DNA of 47,018 nucleotides, from positions 1-47,018 of the forward strand of contig JAPOLY010000011.1 in assembly GCA_029976805.1 (NCBI GenBank), in the 5' to 3' direction. Shown here piece by piece: positions 18,612 to 29,974 of the stretch. The position numbers were made by a program, and so were the translations under genes. The stretch's first letter is position 1. Every line of letters begins with the position of its first letter. The DNA comes from a bacterium. Its GTDB lineage: Bacteria; Planctomycetota; UBA8108; UBA1146. The notes under the pieces were generated by a model that was given only the letters and a program-made list of their open reading frames with translations, was not told the origin of the DNA and searched no databases.

Positions 18612-20266
18612 TCCTCTTCCAGTTCCAAACGTGGATAGACGATACCTGGAGGCGAAAGCTCTCCTCCAGCGGTCAACACTTCACACTCACCCAGTGATTT
18701 CAACGCCTCTGCCGGTTCAGGAGCACAGAGAGAAAAGGCTGACAACATCTTCTGTGAGGTGCTCGGCAGAAATGGGCTCAGCAAAACCCCGATGGCATGA
18801 ACCACTTCGAGAAGAACCGCCAGATCCGCACCACAACGATCCAGATCCTCTTTACGACTCTTCCACGGTTCTGCCTGGTCGAAGAGCCTGTTCCCATGGC
18901 GCGCCAGAGTCAAAACCCTGTCGAGGGCATCCCTGAATTTCTGCCGGCCGAGGGAATCATCCCATTTTTCACGGGCTTCCCTGATCACTGATAGAATTTC
19001 ATCTCTCAACTGTGAATCCGCAGCATTCTTCGGAACCCTGGAATCAAAGTTCTTCGCCGTAAAGGTCAACATTCGGTGTGCGAAGTTTCCGACGACGTCA
19101 GAAAGTTCATCGTTGTTACGTTGGATAAAGTCTTCCCAGGTAAAGGAAGTGTCTTTCCCCTCGGGTGCCACCGCAGTCAGGTAGTAACGAACTCGATCCG
19201 CATCAAATCGCTCCAGAATCTCTTCGGCAGTGACCCCGACTCCTCTGGATTTTGAGAACTTCTCTCCCTTGAAGTTGAGGTACTCGTTGGCTGGAATCGA
19301 AGTGGGCAAGTGGTACTCGCCCTGCCCCATCAACATGGCCGGCCAGATCACCGCATGGAAAATGATGTTGTCTTTCCCCAGGAAGTGGACCAACTCCACA
19401 TCCGGATCGACCCACCAGTCTTTCCAACCGTCTGGATTCCCCTGATTCACAAAATGTTCTCTTGTGAATGAGATATAACCAATCGGCGCATCGAACCAGA
19501 CGTAGAGAACCTTGTCCTCCGCCTGCTCCAGAGGAACTGGCACTCCCCACTCCAGGTCGCGAGTGATCGACCTTGCCGGCAGCCCTTCCCGGACGATTCC
19601 CCTGGCAAAGTTTCTGACATTGTCACGCCAGCCCTCACAAGATTTGAGCCAGGCTTCCAGACGCTCTTCGTAACGATCCAGTCTGAAGAACCAATGGCGA
19701 GTGGGAACGATCTGGGGTGTGCCTTTACATACCGCACATTCCGGATCTTTCAGTTCTTCCTGTTCGTAGGACTTTCCACAAGCATCACACTGATCACCGC
19801 GCGCCCCTTCTGCACCACAATGTGGGCAGGTTCCCTCCACGTACCTGTCAGGTAGAAATCGCTGACAGGGATCACAGAAGAACTGCTGGGTCACTTTCTC
19901 TTCGATGTCTCCACGCTCAAGAATCTTGCTGAAAAATTCCTGAGAGAGTTCCGCATGGCCTTCACAGGTGGATGTTCCGCTGTAGTGGTCAAAGGAGATT
20001 CCCAGTGAGCCAAAGACTTTTTCCTGAATCCCCCTATAGCGGGAAACCACTTCTTCAGGGGTGCTGTTCTCTTTTTGTGCGGAGATGGTCACGGGAACAC
20101 CGTGATCATCGCTTCCACAAATGAAAACTGTTTCCACACCCTTGAGTCGAAGGTATCGGTTGTAGGTATCCGCCGGCAGATACACTCCGGCGACATGACC
20201 CAAATGGGGGTGGTTATTGGCGTAGGGAAGTGCAGCGGTGATAAGGACCCGTCGCGGCTTGGTCAT
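18602..20266 (-). CDS. metG: Methionyl-tRNA synthetase
   Basis: A 554-residue class I synthetase that charges tRNA-Met. The HIGH motif is HLGH at 21-24 (LPYANNHPHLGH). The KMSKS motif is KFSKS at 336-340. Between them lies a zinc region with four CxxC pairs (C131/134, C147/150, C160/163, C177/180), as in the two-zinc-knuckle MetG type. An anticodon-binding helical domain follows (NFAHRMLTF onward). The C-terminal Trbp111-like dimerisation domain of longer MetG proteins is absent. I prefer ATG 20266 because GGAG lies 4 bases upstream. A GTG at 20281, overlapping the previous stop, would add five residues and has no ribosome site. It is the last gene of the minus-strand kdsB-pyrG-DUF1844-metG run. 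Confidence 0.98.
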   Translation of the reverse strand: MTKPRRVLITAALPYANNHPHLGHVAGVYLPADTYNRYLRLKGVETVFICGSDDHGVPVTISAQKENSTPEEVVSRYRGIQEKVFGSLGISFDHYSGTSTCEGHAELSQEFFSKILERGDIEEKVTQQFFCDPCQRFLPDRYVEGTCPHCGAEGARGDQCDACGKSYEQEELKDPECAVCKGTPQIVPTRHWFFRLDRYEERLEAWLKSCEGWRDNVRNFARGIVREGLPARSITRDLEWGVPVPLEQAEDKVLYVWFDAPIGYISFTREHFVNQGNPDGWKDWWVDPDVELVHFLGKDNIIFHAVIWPAMLMGQGEYHLPTSIPANEYLNFKGEKFSKSRGVGVTAEEILERFDADRVRYYLTAVAPEGKDTSFTWEDFIQRNNDELSDVVGNFAHRMLTFTAKNFDSRVPKNAADSQLRDEILSVIREAREKWDDSLGRQKFRDALDRVLTLARHGNRLFDQAEPWKSRKEDLDRCGADLAVLLEVVHAIGVLLSPFLPSTSQKMLSAFSLCAPEPAEALKSLGECEVLTAGGELSPPGIVYPRLELEEDQA

Positions 20267-20277
20267 GATGCTCCGGA

Positions 20278-22357
<2,080 letters not shown>

Positions 22358-22495
22358 CTAACAAAAACTTCGACTCCCACTGTCAGAAGCTTCTTCTCAC
22401 AACATCAAATCCAGAGGTCACAAATCCATCGAGGCGACGACAGAATTGGGCCACTGGAATTACCATCTGCGGGCAGAATTGATCTGCCACACGGA

Positions 22496-23266
22496 TCAGT
22501 CACTCCCTGCATCTTCCCGCATCCTGAGCGTCTTCTCCACGAATCGTTGATAATCTTCTTCAGTATCAATCCCCGGAGCAGCCCCTGAAACCTCCCCAAC
22601 TGCGATTTCATGGCCAAATTCCAGCAATCTGAGTTGTTCCAGCCGTTCCTGGGACTCCAGTTTGCCCACCGGCAGGGTCGTAAATTTTTCCAGTGATGAG
22701 GGCCTGAATCCGTAAATTCCAATGTGCTGGAGCCACCCCTGTGCCGGAATCTCACCCGGCTCACTGTGAGGAATCGGTTCGCGGCTGAAAAATCGGGCTC
22801 GTCCCCGGCCGTCGAGAACCACCTTCACCCGATTGGGATCCCTGAATTGACCTTCGGAATCGGGGTCGGTGTGGCGGGTCACCAGGGTGGCGGCACTGCA
22901 TTCCAGCTCCGACTCAAGCAGGTCAAAAAGCTTTACGACGTGATCCGAATCAAGATCAGGCTCGTCACCCTGAACGTTGACCACGCTGGTGTCCGCAGGG
23001 AGGTCCAACAGTTGACACGCCTGAGCCACACGATCGGTTCCGCTCGCCAGATCGGGTGAAGTTTCCACCACCTCACCACCAAACTCGCGAACCACATCGC
23101 CGATTTCAGCACCATCGGTGGCGACCACGACCCTGGAGACCCCCGGAACAGATTTGCACACTTCATGTACATGACGGATCAGCGGCCAACCGGTTCGGTC
23201 GAGCAGCATCTTCCCCGGCAATCTGCTGGAGGCGATTCGGGCAGGAATGACAATTACGCGTGGCAT
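22496..23266 (-). CDS. kdsB: CMP-Kdo synthetase (3-deoxy-manno-octulosonate cytidylyltransferase)
   Basis: A 256-residue enzyme that activates Kdo with CTP for addition to lipid A. The N-terminal motif VIPARIASSRLPGKML is the family's nucleotide loop. VVNVQGDEPDL carries the metal-binding Asp, and GWLQHIGIYGFRP and KLESQERLEQLRLLE are typical KdsB blocks. It shows that the organism makes a Kdo-containing LPS and so has an outer membrane. The ATG at 23266 has no clear ribosome site; the leader is A/T-rich. The gene lies 99 bases after the glycosyltransferase gene and is followed by pyrG, which supplies its CTP. Confidence 0.96.
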   Translation of the reverse strand: MPRVIVIPARIASSRLPGKMLLDRTGWPLIRHVHEVCKSVPGVSRVVVATDGAEIGDVVREFGGEVVETSPDLASGTDRVAQACQLLDLPADTSVVNVQGDEPDLDSDHVVKLFDLLESELECSAATLVTRHTDPDSEGQFRDPNRVKVVLDGRGRARFFSREPIPHSEPGEIPAQGWLQHIGIYGFRPSSLEKFTTLPVGKLESQERLEQLRLLEFGHEIAVGEVSGAAPGIDTEEDYQRFVEKTLRMREDAGSD

Positions 23267-23365
23267 CGAAGCAAATTAAATCGCCGGACCTGTCGTGTCC
23301 AGCCACCAACCTCGTGTCATCCATGATCTGGTTCGAGAGATCCGAACCTTTTTGAGGTCGAACCC

Positions 23366-24415
23366 TCAAGAGGTCGACTGTGTACTCAGGTTTTCATGAA
23401 GGGCTTCCAGCTTGTCGAGCATCGTTCTCATGGGGAAGTGCTCACGGACATGCTCAATCCCCTTGCTGGCTTGACGCTGTGCCTTCTCGGGATCGGCGAG
23501 CAGCTCCCTGCCCGCTTCCGCCAGAGCCTCGGGATCCCCGGGTTTGACGAGAGTACAGATCCCCTCCTCTCCCAGGAGAGACAGGATTTCTCCTCCTCCG
23601 GTCGCAATCGTCGGAACTCCCCTCGCCAGCCCCTCAAGGAGATGCAGACCTGATCCACCCCAATCGCTCACCAGCATCAGCAGATCAACAGCCCGATACA
23701 CAGAATCCGGATCGGCAGGTGGGGCCGCAAAGGTCAGCACTCCATCCATGTCCAGAGATTTGCTGAATCCCCGCAACCGGGTTTCGTCAGGTCCTTCGCC
23801 CAAAATAGTGAACATTTTGTCGCCACTGGTTTTTCTGAGAATTGCAGCGGCTTCGATGAAGTCATCCAGGCGACGACCTTTTTCCAATCGCCCCACAGTT
23901 CCAATCACAGGAATCCCCGAAAACCCTTTGGGTTCATGATCACTATTCGCCACTTCAATCCCGTAGGGGATCACCCGAATCTTGTCTTTGACGATTCCCA
24001 ATTCATTCACCAGATGCTCACGCAAATCCTGATTGACGACTACCACTGCTGCAGCTGAGCGGGTCGAACGGGCAGATCGTTCAGAGCGCAACCATGAGTG
24101 AACCGTGTGCACGAAGGGAGTGTCGAGTGCGGTAGAGAGGCGATTGCTGATTCGAAGAGAACCAGGCCCTCCGGTCGCGTGGATCAAATGCGGATCAAAC
24201 TCCTGGAGGAAACCCTGCATTTTCCTGCGAGCCAACCACGACGCTGGGTTTTCGTAGACTTCGATACCCAGTGAACGAAAGAGAGGCATGAACACACCTC
24301 CCCTGCAAACCATTTGGATCTCGTGACCTCTCTGGAGAAGCCCACGAACCATACTGAGGGCGTAGGTAGTGGGGACAGACCAATCCAGTCGACCGGAAAC
24401 GACCAACAAGCGCAT
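23366..24415 (-). CDS. GT4-type glycosyltransferase
   Basis: A 350-residue GT-B glycosyltransferase. I place the start at ATG 24415 because AGGGGGA lies 5 bases upstream and MRLLVVSGRLDWSVPTTYALSMV begins the Rossmann fold. A frame reaching 24637 overlaps queC and is implausible. The N-terminal acceptor domain contains HLIHATGGPGSLR. The C-terminal donor domain has IPVIGTVGRLEKGRRLDDFI, FTILGEGPDETRL and LLMLVSDWGGSGLHLLEGLARGVPTIAT, the GT4 nucleotide-sugar site. The donor and acceptor are not identifiable. Position upstream of kdsB suggests surface polysaccharide or LPS work. It is divergent from queC. Confidence 0.92.
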   Translation of the reverse strand: MRLLVVSGRLDWSVPTTYALSMVRGLLQRGHEIQMVCRGGVFMPLFRSLGIEVYENPASWLARRKMQGFLQEFDPHLIHATGGPGSLRISNRLSTALDTPFVHTVHSWLRSERSARSTRSAAAVVVVNQDLREHLVNELGIVKDKIRVIPYGIEVANSDHEPKGFSGIPVIGTVGRLEKGRRLDDFIEAAAILRKTSGDKMFTILGEGPDETRLRGFSKSLDMDGVLTFAAPPADPDSVYRAVDLLMLVSDWGGSGLHLLEGLARGVPTIATGGGEILSLLGEEGICTLVKPGDPEALAEAGRELLADPEKAQRQASKGIEHVREHFPMRTMLDKLEALHENLSTQSTS

Positions 24416-24453
24416 TGAATCCCCCTGACTCTGCAGATCCCATGAGCCGGGAC

Positions 24454-24482
24454 TTGTTCCCCGACAAAGGTCAGGATATACG
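24454..24482 (+). promoter_or_regulatory. Possible promoter for queC
   Basis: TTGTTC (24454-24459), a 17-base spacer and TATACG (24477-24482) lie 35 bases upstream of the queC ATG, in the 101-base divergent gap. Both boxes match the sigma-70 consensus partly and the spacing is ideal. Prediction only. Confidence 0.35.
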
Positions 24483-24516
24483 ACAGAAACCCTTTCGACC
24501 AACAGGAGATCCACCG

Positions 24517-25248
24517 ATGGCGATTCCTCCAGCCTTATCCGACTGTGATTCGATTGCACTGGCCAGTGGCGGACTCGATTCGTCCACCGTTCTGGCGATC
24601 GCCAAAGATCAGGGATACAGACCTCTCCCACTCGCATTTCGTTACGGCCAACGCCATGAAGTGGAGTTGGAATGTGTCACCCGTGTGGCTGAGGCATTGG
24701 AGCTGCCCGAGCCGCTGATCCTTGATCTTCCCTATTCAGCCATCGGGGGATCTGCGCTCCTCGGTGAAGGGGAAATTCCTCCCGAACCCGGAGATGGAGC
24801 GCAGAACCGGGATCACATTCCCAGCACCTACGTTCCCGCCAGAAATCTCGTTTTTCTCTCCCTCGCAGTGGCAGCGGCGGAAGCCAGGGGAGTGCGCGAC
24901 ATTTGGATCGGCGTCAATTCTCTGGACTACAGCGGGTACCCGGACTGTCGCCCGGAATTCCTCGAGTCATTCCTGCGTACGATTCACCTTGGAACCCGAG
25001 ACGGATCAGGGGCCGATCAGCAGGGTGAACCCTATTGGCGTCTGCAGGCTCCCCTCGCACAGATGAGCAAAGCAGACATCGTCCTCAAGGCGACGGAACT
25101 GAATTTCGATCTCTCTCTGACCCATTCCTGCTATGCCCCCACTGAGGATGGCTCTGCCTGTGGAATCTGCGACTCCTGTGGTCTGCGGAAAAGAGGATTT
25201 GAAGAAGCCGGAGTCGAGGATCCCACCCGCTATGCTGAAAATGGCTGA
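24517..25248 (+). CDS. queC: 7-cyano-7-deazaguanine synthase QueC
   Basis: A 243-residue enzyme that turns 7-carboxy-7-deazaguanine into preQ0 with ATP and ammonia in queuosine synthesis. The PP-loop SGGLDSS is at 17-23 and the block STYVPARNLVFLSLAVAAAE is characteristic. The C-terminal zinc site has the first Cys in THSCYAP and then CGICDSC. I chose ATG 24517 because AGGAGA lies about 8 bases upstream; a TTG extending to 24415 would overlap the glycosyltransferase start. No queD, queE or queF lies in the window. The next gene starts 131 bases further on. Confidence 0.97.
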   Translation: MAIPPALSDCDSIALASGGLDSSTVLAIAKDQGYRPLPLAFRYGQRHEVELECVTRVAEALELPEPLILDLPYSAIGGSALLGEGEIPPEPGDGAQNRDHIPSTYVPARNLVFLSLAVAAAEARGVRDIWIGVNSLDYSGYPDCRPEFLESFLRTIHLGTRDGSGADQQGEPYWRLQAPLAQMSKADIVLKATELNFDLSLTHSCYAPTEDGSACGICDSCGLRKRGFEEAGVEDPTRYAENG

Positions 25249-25379
25249 AATTCCAGGAGTCAAATTTCTCTGCGGGGAAAGAAATTTCTCCTGCTCTCAA
25301 TGAGATCTCCACGTTAGCATCCCCGATAGTCTGTCCTGTGATGGGATGGATACTGGCCTGTTCCGAGAGGACCTGAAAC

Positions 25380-26348
25380 GTGTCGAGAAGCATTCTGGTC
25401 ACAGGGGGTGCCGGCTTTATCGGTAGCCACGTCTGTGAACACTTGCTCCAACGCGGCGATGAAGTCATCAGCCTCGATAATCTGGATGATTTTTACGATC
25501 CCGCGATCAAGAAAGCACACCTGCAGCATCTTGCAGGGTTCCCGGGATTCACCTCTGTGGTGGGCGATATCCGCGATGGGGACTTCCTCAGCCAACTTGC
25601 AGGAAACTACCGTATTGACGGAATCATTCACCTTGCCGCCCGTGCAGGAGTTCGTCCATCCATCCAGCAGCCGGGGCTCTATGTGGATGTCAATTTGAAT
25701 GGAACGACCCAACTGCTGGAGATGGCCAGAAATCACTCGATTGACCACTTCGTCTTCGCCTCATCATCCTCGGTTTACGGTGACCGCAACGAAGTCCCCT
25801 TCGATGAAGAAGATCCCGTTGATAAACCGGTCTCTCCCTACGCTGCCACCAAAAAGGCCGGCGAAGTAATTTGTCATGCATTCCACCATTTGCATGGCAT
25901 CCATATCTTTTGCCTGCGCTACTTCACCGTCTACGGTCCTCGACAAAGACCGGAAATGGCGATTCACCGCTTCACCTCACTCATCCAGAGCGGTCAGCCT
26001 GTCCCGATGTTTGGGGACGGTTCGATGGAGCGTGATTTCACATATATCGACGACATCGTCAGAGGAACGGTTGCTGCACTCGACCGAGTCAAAGGGTTCG
26101 AGATTCTCAACCTCGGCAATCATCGCAGTATCCGCCTGGACGCACTGATCGAGCTGATCGGTCAATCCTGTGGCAAGGATGTCATCGTCGATCGCCAGCC
26201 GGCTCCGCCGGGAGATGTCTCGAAAACCTGTGCTTCTGTGGACAAAGCCGCAAAGTTGATCGGCTACAGCCCTGAGACTTCCATAGAGGACGGCATTGAA
26301 AAGTTTATCACCTGGTACAACACCTCCAGGAATGCACACCAGCGCTAG
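25380..26348 (+). CDS. NAD-dependent nucleotide-sugar epimerase/dehydratase (UDP-glucuronate/UDP-GlcNAc 4-epimerase type)
   Basis: A 322-residue extended SDR protein. The Rossmann motif GGAGFIG is at 9-15. The catalytic triad is a Ser in FASSSSVYG (about 128-130) with Y154 and K158 (YAATK). The sequence LDNLDDFYDPAIKKAHL and the block GPRQRPEMAIHRF are typical of the UDP-glucuronate 4-epimerase / WbpP branch. The substrate is an inference from that similarity. The start is GTG 25380 with GAGAGGA about 8 bases upstream. It lies 12 bases before the aminotransferase gene, and together they look like a sugar-nucleotide module for surface glycans. Confidence 0.92.
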   Translation: MSRSILVTGGAGFIGSHVCEHLLQRGDEVISLDNLDDFYDPAIKKAHLQHLAGFPGFTSVVGDIRDGDFLSQLAGNYRIDGIIHLAARAGVRPSIQQPGLYVDVNLNGTTQLLEMARNHSIDHFVFASSSSVYGDRNEVPFDEEDPVDKPVSPYAATKKAGEVICHAFHHLHGIHIFCLRYFTVYGPRQRPEMAIHRFTSLIQSGQPVPMFGDGSMERDFTYIDDIVRGTVAALDRVKGFEILNLGNHRSIRLDALIELIGQSCGKDVIVDRQPAPPGDVSKTCASVDKAAKLIGYSPETSIEDGIEKFITWYNTSRNAHQR

Positions 26349-26360
26349 AAGAGGTACCTC

Positions 26361-27494
26361 ATGAGCGACTCAGCAAGAATTCGCATGGTGGCTGTCGGGC
26401 CCGATGATGAGCTGGAAAAACAAGCCTGGCTCAATGCCCTTGAAAATGTGATCGACAACAATGGCTATTGCCTTGGTGCTTCGGTGGAAGAGTTTGAATC
26501 CCGCTGCAAGGAAGAACTGGGAGTCCGTCACGCACTCGGTGTCTCCAATGGAACCGATGGACTCAAACTGGCCCTGAAAGCAGTAGGAGTGAATGCAGGC
26601 GATGAAGTAATCCTGCCTGCATACAGCTTCTTCTCAACTGCCTCGGTGATTGCACACCTGGGCGCGACCCCTGTCTTCGTCGACCTTGACCCCAAGACAC
26701 TGCTGATCGACCCCGAGCGGATCCCTTCGGTCATCACCGAGAAAACGAAAGCCATCATGCCGGTCCAGCTGTATGGGCAAACCGCCGACATGAGCGCCAT
26801 CATGAAAATTTCCGCCGATTCCGGGATTCCTGTCGTGGAGGATGCGGCCCAGTCATTCGGAGTGCGCTACAAGGATCAGCCTGCGGGAGCCATCGGCAGT
26901 GCCGGGGCTTTCTCTTTTTATCCCACAAAAAATCTGGCCGCCGCCGGTGATGCAGGAATGGTCGTGACCCAGGACGACGAAATCGCAGAACGTATGCGTC
27001 AACTCAGGGTTCATGGCGATCTGGGTGGATATCGTCATCACAGTCTCGGCTGGAATGCACGGATGGACGGGTTTCAGGGTGCGATCCTGTCGATTCGCCT
27101 CGAACGACTTGCTGGCCAACAGGAAGCTCGTCAGCGAAACGCACAGGAGTACATCGAATCATTGACCCAACTGCAACTGCTCGATCGAATCCAACTGCTC
27201 GAAAGAACTCCCGATTCGGATCACTGTTGGCATCAGTTCATTATTCTCGTCGAGGACAGAGACAAGGTTCGCCAACAACTGTCAGAAAAAGGGATAGACA
27301 GTGGCATCTACTATCCGGGAACCTTGCCTGCCCAACCCTGCTTTGTCGACCTGGGTTACGAGGCGAAGAATTTCCCGATAGCACAGGAAGCTGCCGAAAA
27401 AGTCCTCGCACTGCCGATTCACCACCGATTGAAGGACGGCGATCCGCGGCGGGTTGTGGAAACGCTGGCGGAGATCCTGCAGCCCACTCATTGA
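26361..27494 (+). CDS. DegT/DnrJ/EryC1/StrS-family sugar aminotransferase
   Basis: A 377-residue PLP enzyme of the family that aminates keto-sugar nucleotides. The PLP lysine is K190 in FYPTKNLAAAGDAG. VSNGTDGLKLAL and VVEDAAQSFG are the phosphate- and ring-binding blocks. GYRHHSLGWNARMDGFQGAIL is the usual substrate-side segment. GAAGAGGT lies just before the ATG at 26361. It is cotranscribed with the epimerase upstream; together they could make an amino sugar for LPS or a glycan, but a third enzyme (dehydratase or dehydrogenase) is not in the window. Downstream lies a 344-base gap. Confidence 0.94.
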   Translation: MSDSARIRMVAVGPDDELEKQAWLNALENVIDNNGYCLGASVEEFESRCKEELGVRHALGVSNGTDGLKLALKAVGVNAGDEVILPAYSFFSTASVIAHLGATPVFVDLDPKTLLIDPERIPSVITEKTKAIMPVQLYGQTADMSAIMKISADSGIPVVEDAAQSFGVRYKDQPAGAIGSAGAFSFYPTKNLAAAGDAGMVVTQDDEIAERMRQLRVHGDLGGYRHHSLGWNARMDGFQGAILSIRLERLAGQQEARQRNAQEYIESLTQLQLLDRIQLLERTPDSDHCWHQFIILVEDRDKVRQQLSEKGIDSGIYYPGTLPAQPCFVDLGYEAKNFPIAQEAAEKVLALPIHHRLKDGDPRRVVETLAEILQPTH

Positions 27495-27838
27495 GGGATT
27501 CCTCAGCGAAAAAACAGGCGATCGGTGGGTAAAAAAATTTGGGAGGTGCTTCCGGTGACATAGAGGAACCGGTCGCACGCTCCCAAACAGCGAGGAAGAG
27601 TCTTGTTAATGGCTCTGGCGATCCCGTCCTTAGACAAGATCGATCTGAGTACTGATTGTTAATAAGCAATCCCGATGCCAATTCCGGGGAAAAATTCCCG
27701 AAATTCTCTCCAAATGGCAGTATTCGACGAATGGAGCAGTATTGGGATGGGGGTGTCTTTCTCGTCCCAATGACTAAACGAACAATCTGGAAATACTAAC
27801 AAACACCGTTTGGGTCAGTTGGCCAGATGTGGCCACAG
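27495..27838. other. Intergenic region with a terminator and possible small-RNA structure
   Basis: This gap separates the stops of the convergent aminotransferase (plus) and ABC exporter (minus). It holds a minus-strand intrinsic terminator about 250 bases downstream of the exporter stop, a second perfect 7-base stem (ATTGGGA with TCCCAAT, about 27750-27772), and two near-identical minus-strand segments beginning AATACTGC. It may be a long 3' untranslated region or hold a small RNA. I see no open frame with family features. Confidence 0.5.
27531..27587 (-). terminator. Minus-strand intrinsic terminator of the aroC-to-ABC gene run
   Basis: TTTGGGAG (27538-27545) pairs with CTCCCAAA (27580-27587). 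Inside it GTGC/GCAC (27546-27549 with 27575-27578) and CCGGT/ACCGG (27552-27556 with 27568-27572) extend the stem around an 11-base loop. Read on the minus strand, the stem runs into seven T residues (27537-27531). It is the first convincing stop signal after the ABC exporter gene. Confidence 0.85.
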
Positions 27839-29974
27839 TTATTGGCCTTTTTCGGCCACCCCGAGTTCCTGGAGATCCCTGAGACGTGAATAAAGGCCGC
27901 CCTGTGCCCTGAGTTCCTGATCCGATCCCTGCTCGACGATACGCCCCGATTCAAGGACCAGGACCCTGCTGGAATCCTGAATCGTCGCCAGACGGTGGGC
28001 GATGACGAGGACTGTGCGATCCTTCATCAGTCTTTCGAGGGCCGATTGGACCAGCTGTTCACTTTCCGAATCCAGAGCGGCCGTCGCTTCATCCAGAAGC
28101 AGAATCGGAGCGTCCCTGAGGAATGCTCGGGCAATGGTCAATCGTTGACGCTGTCCACCGGAGAGACGGTCTCCACGCTCACCCAGGACGGTCTGATAGC
28201 CATCAGGCAAGGCCATGATGTCCTCGTGGATCGCAGCCGCTTTGGCAGCGGCCTTCACCTGATCCGCCGTCGCATTCTGATCCGCGCCGCGAATGTTGTC
28301 CTCAACAGTGGTGTTAAAGAGGAAGGGCTCCTGCCCCACATAGGCCATGTGCGCCAAAAGCGAAGACCGGGTGACTGATTTGCTGTCGACGCCATCAAAC
28401 AGGATTTCACCCGAGTCCTGCTCCCGCAAACGGGCCAGCAAATCAAAAAGAGTCGATTTCCCGGCTCCGGACGGTCCCACCAAGGCGACTTTCTCCCCCT
28501 GACGAATCACGAAAGAGATACCCTCCACAGCCTGCTCTTCCTGACCCGGATAGCGATAATTGACATCGCGAAACTCGATCTTGTCAGAGAATCCGGTGAA
28601 CTCATTTGCGCCCGGTTCATCCTGCATGCTGACCGGTGAATCGATGAGATCAAAGATACGATCCGTTGCAGCGGTGGACTCTGCAAGGGTGGTAATGATC
28701 TTGGCAACGTTCTTGATGGGTGTGTAACAGGAAACGATGGCTGCAAGGAAAATCGTGAAATCACCGAAACTGATGTCGACCAGGTCATTCAGCAAAAACC
28801 AACCACCGAAACCGATGACGGCTGCGGACAGAAGATTGTAGAGCCCTTCGACAAAGCTGCGTCCCTTCGCTCGGGCGATCTCTGTCCTGATCTGGGCTTT
28901 CTGGAGTGCCTCCGAGGTTTCACCAAACTGTTGCTGCCGTCTCTCTTCCAATCCAAAAGTTTTGACAACCCGGATTCCTGACATCAACTGGGACAGCCCC
29001 TCCGTCGTTTCCCCGACGTGCGAAAGTGCTCCCTTGGTTCCCTTGCGAACTTTACGTGCCTGCCTGAAGACAGGAATCGTCAACAAGATCAGGAACGGAA
29101 TCGTCAGCAGGGTCAATTTCCAGGAAGCAAAAAATGCCAGAGCCAACGAGAACAGGATCGTCAAAGGACTTTGAAGAAAATCTCCAAACAACAATTGGAT
29201 CGATGACGAAAGAGTATTCACATCACCGACGGTCCTCGAGATGACGTCTCCATGAGTTCTCGATTCGTAAAAATCGAGGGACTGCGTCGAGAGTTTCCCA
29301 AACAGCTTTTTTCGGATATCGATGATCACCCGGATGCGAACTTCTTGCCCCATGATCACCCTGTAAAAGCCGGAAAACGCCACGGCGAGGGAAATCACAG
29401 CGAGAAAAGCGGCGCAAATCCAGAGGAGATTGGCTCCACCCGAACCGGGTGAGCCCGAAACGATCTCCAACTCCACAGGACCGGGGACCTCGACACGTCG
29501 GTATGCATCGCCTCTGGTATCCGCGATCCAATCCAGTTTGCCGTCAGTTCGAAATCTCAGCAGAACTGATTCTCCGGAGGAGGTAGTCGAAAGTTGACCT
29601 CCACCAACCAATACCGCACTTTCGATCAGGCCTTCCCTGACCTGAACCTGCCCTGCTTCATCACGCTCTGCTGGTATTCCCGAGATGGTGACAGATTCAA
29701 GAGCAAGCGATGAGACTGTTTCGCTCGGAAGTTGAATGTCCCCGGGAATCACCGGGAGCACCTGATCTTCGACAAAAGAACTGACGCGACCACGCTCTTC
29801 GCGGTCACCCGGAGAAACAATACCGTCAATCACCAGTCCAATAGTGGCAATTCGAAGACTGTTTGCCCCTGAATAGACCACCAACAGGAACAAAATAAAC
29901 AGCACGGTACCCCGGTAGGGCCTCACATGACTCAGCAATCTCCATAGTCCGTGGGTTTTTTCAGGGGCGCTCAT
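27839..29974 (-). CDS. MsbA-like ABC exporter (fused permease and ATPase) with large periplasmic insertion
   Basis: A 711-residue half-transporter. The ATPase has Walker A GPSGAGKST at 500-508, LSGGQ at 604-608, Walker B ILLLDE with D628/E629, and H660 in the switch (IAHRL). The exporter membrane domain has a first helix at about 23-43 and a second at about 183-205. The normal loop between these helices is replaced by about 130 residues of beta-rich, non-membrane sequence, which explains why it is longer than the usual 580. The family moves lipid A-core, other lipids or drugs. kdsB and an LPS-type glycosyltransferase support a lipid role, but the substrate is inferred. The ATG start overlaps the glycosyltransferase stop (ATGA). 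Confidence 0.93.
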   Translation of the reverse strand: MSAPEKTHGLWRLLSHVRPYRGTVLFILFLLVVYSGANSLRIATIGLVIDGIVSPGDREERGRVSSFVEDQVLPVIPGDIQLPSETVSSLALESVTISGIPAERDEAGQVQVREGLIESAVLVGGGQLSTTSSGESVLLRFRTDGKLDWIADTRGDAYRRVEVPGPVELEIVSGSPGSGGANLLWICAAFLAVISLAVAFSGFYRVIMGQEVRIRVIIDIRKKLFGKLSTQSLDFYESRTHGDVISRTVGDVNTLSSSIQLLFGDFLQSPLTILFSLALAFFASWKLTLLTIPFLILLTIPVFRQARKVRKGTKGALSHVGETTEGLSQLMSGIRVVKTFGLEERRQQQFGETSEALQKAQIRTEIARAKGRSFVEGLYNLLSAAVIGFGGWFLLNDLVDISFGDFTIFLAAIVSCYTPIKNVAKIITTLAESTAATDRIFDLIDSPVSMQDEPGANEFTGFSDKIEFRDVNYRYPGQEEQAVEGISFVIRQGEKVALVGPSGAGKSTLFDLLARLREQDSGEILFDGVDSKSVTRSSLLAHMAYVGQEPFLFNTTVEDNIRGADQNATADQVKAAAKAAAIHEDIMALPDGYQTVLGERGDRLSGGQRQRLTIARAFLRDAPILLLDEATAALDSESEQLVQSALERLMKDRTVLVIAHRLATIQDSSRVLVLESGRIVEQGSDQELRAQGGLYSRLRDLQELGVAEKGQ

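Noticed and set aside
24415-24637. N-terminal extension of the GT4 glycosyltransferase
   Set aside because: It overlaps queC on the other strand, and a good ribosome site with a fold-consistent start is at 24415.
27241-27681. Minus-strand 146-codon frame across the aminotransferase 3' end
   Set aside because: It overlaps a conserved aminotransferase end and runs through the minus-strand terminator hairpin.
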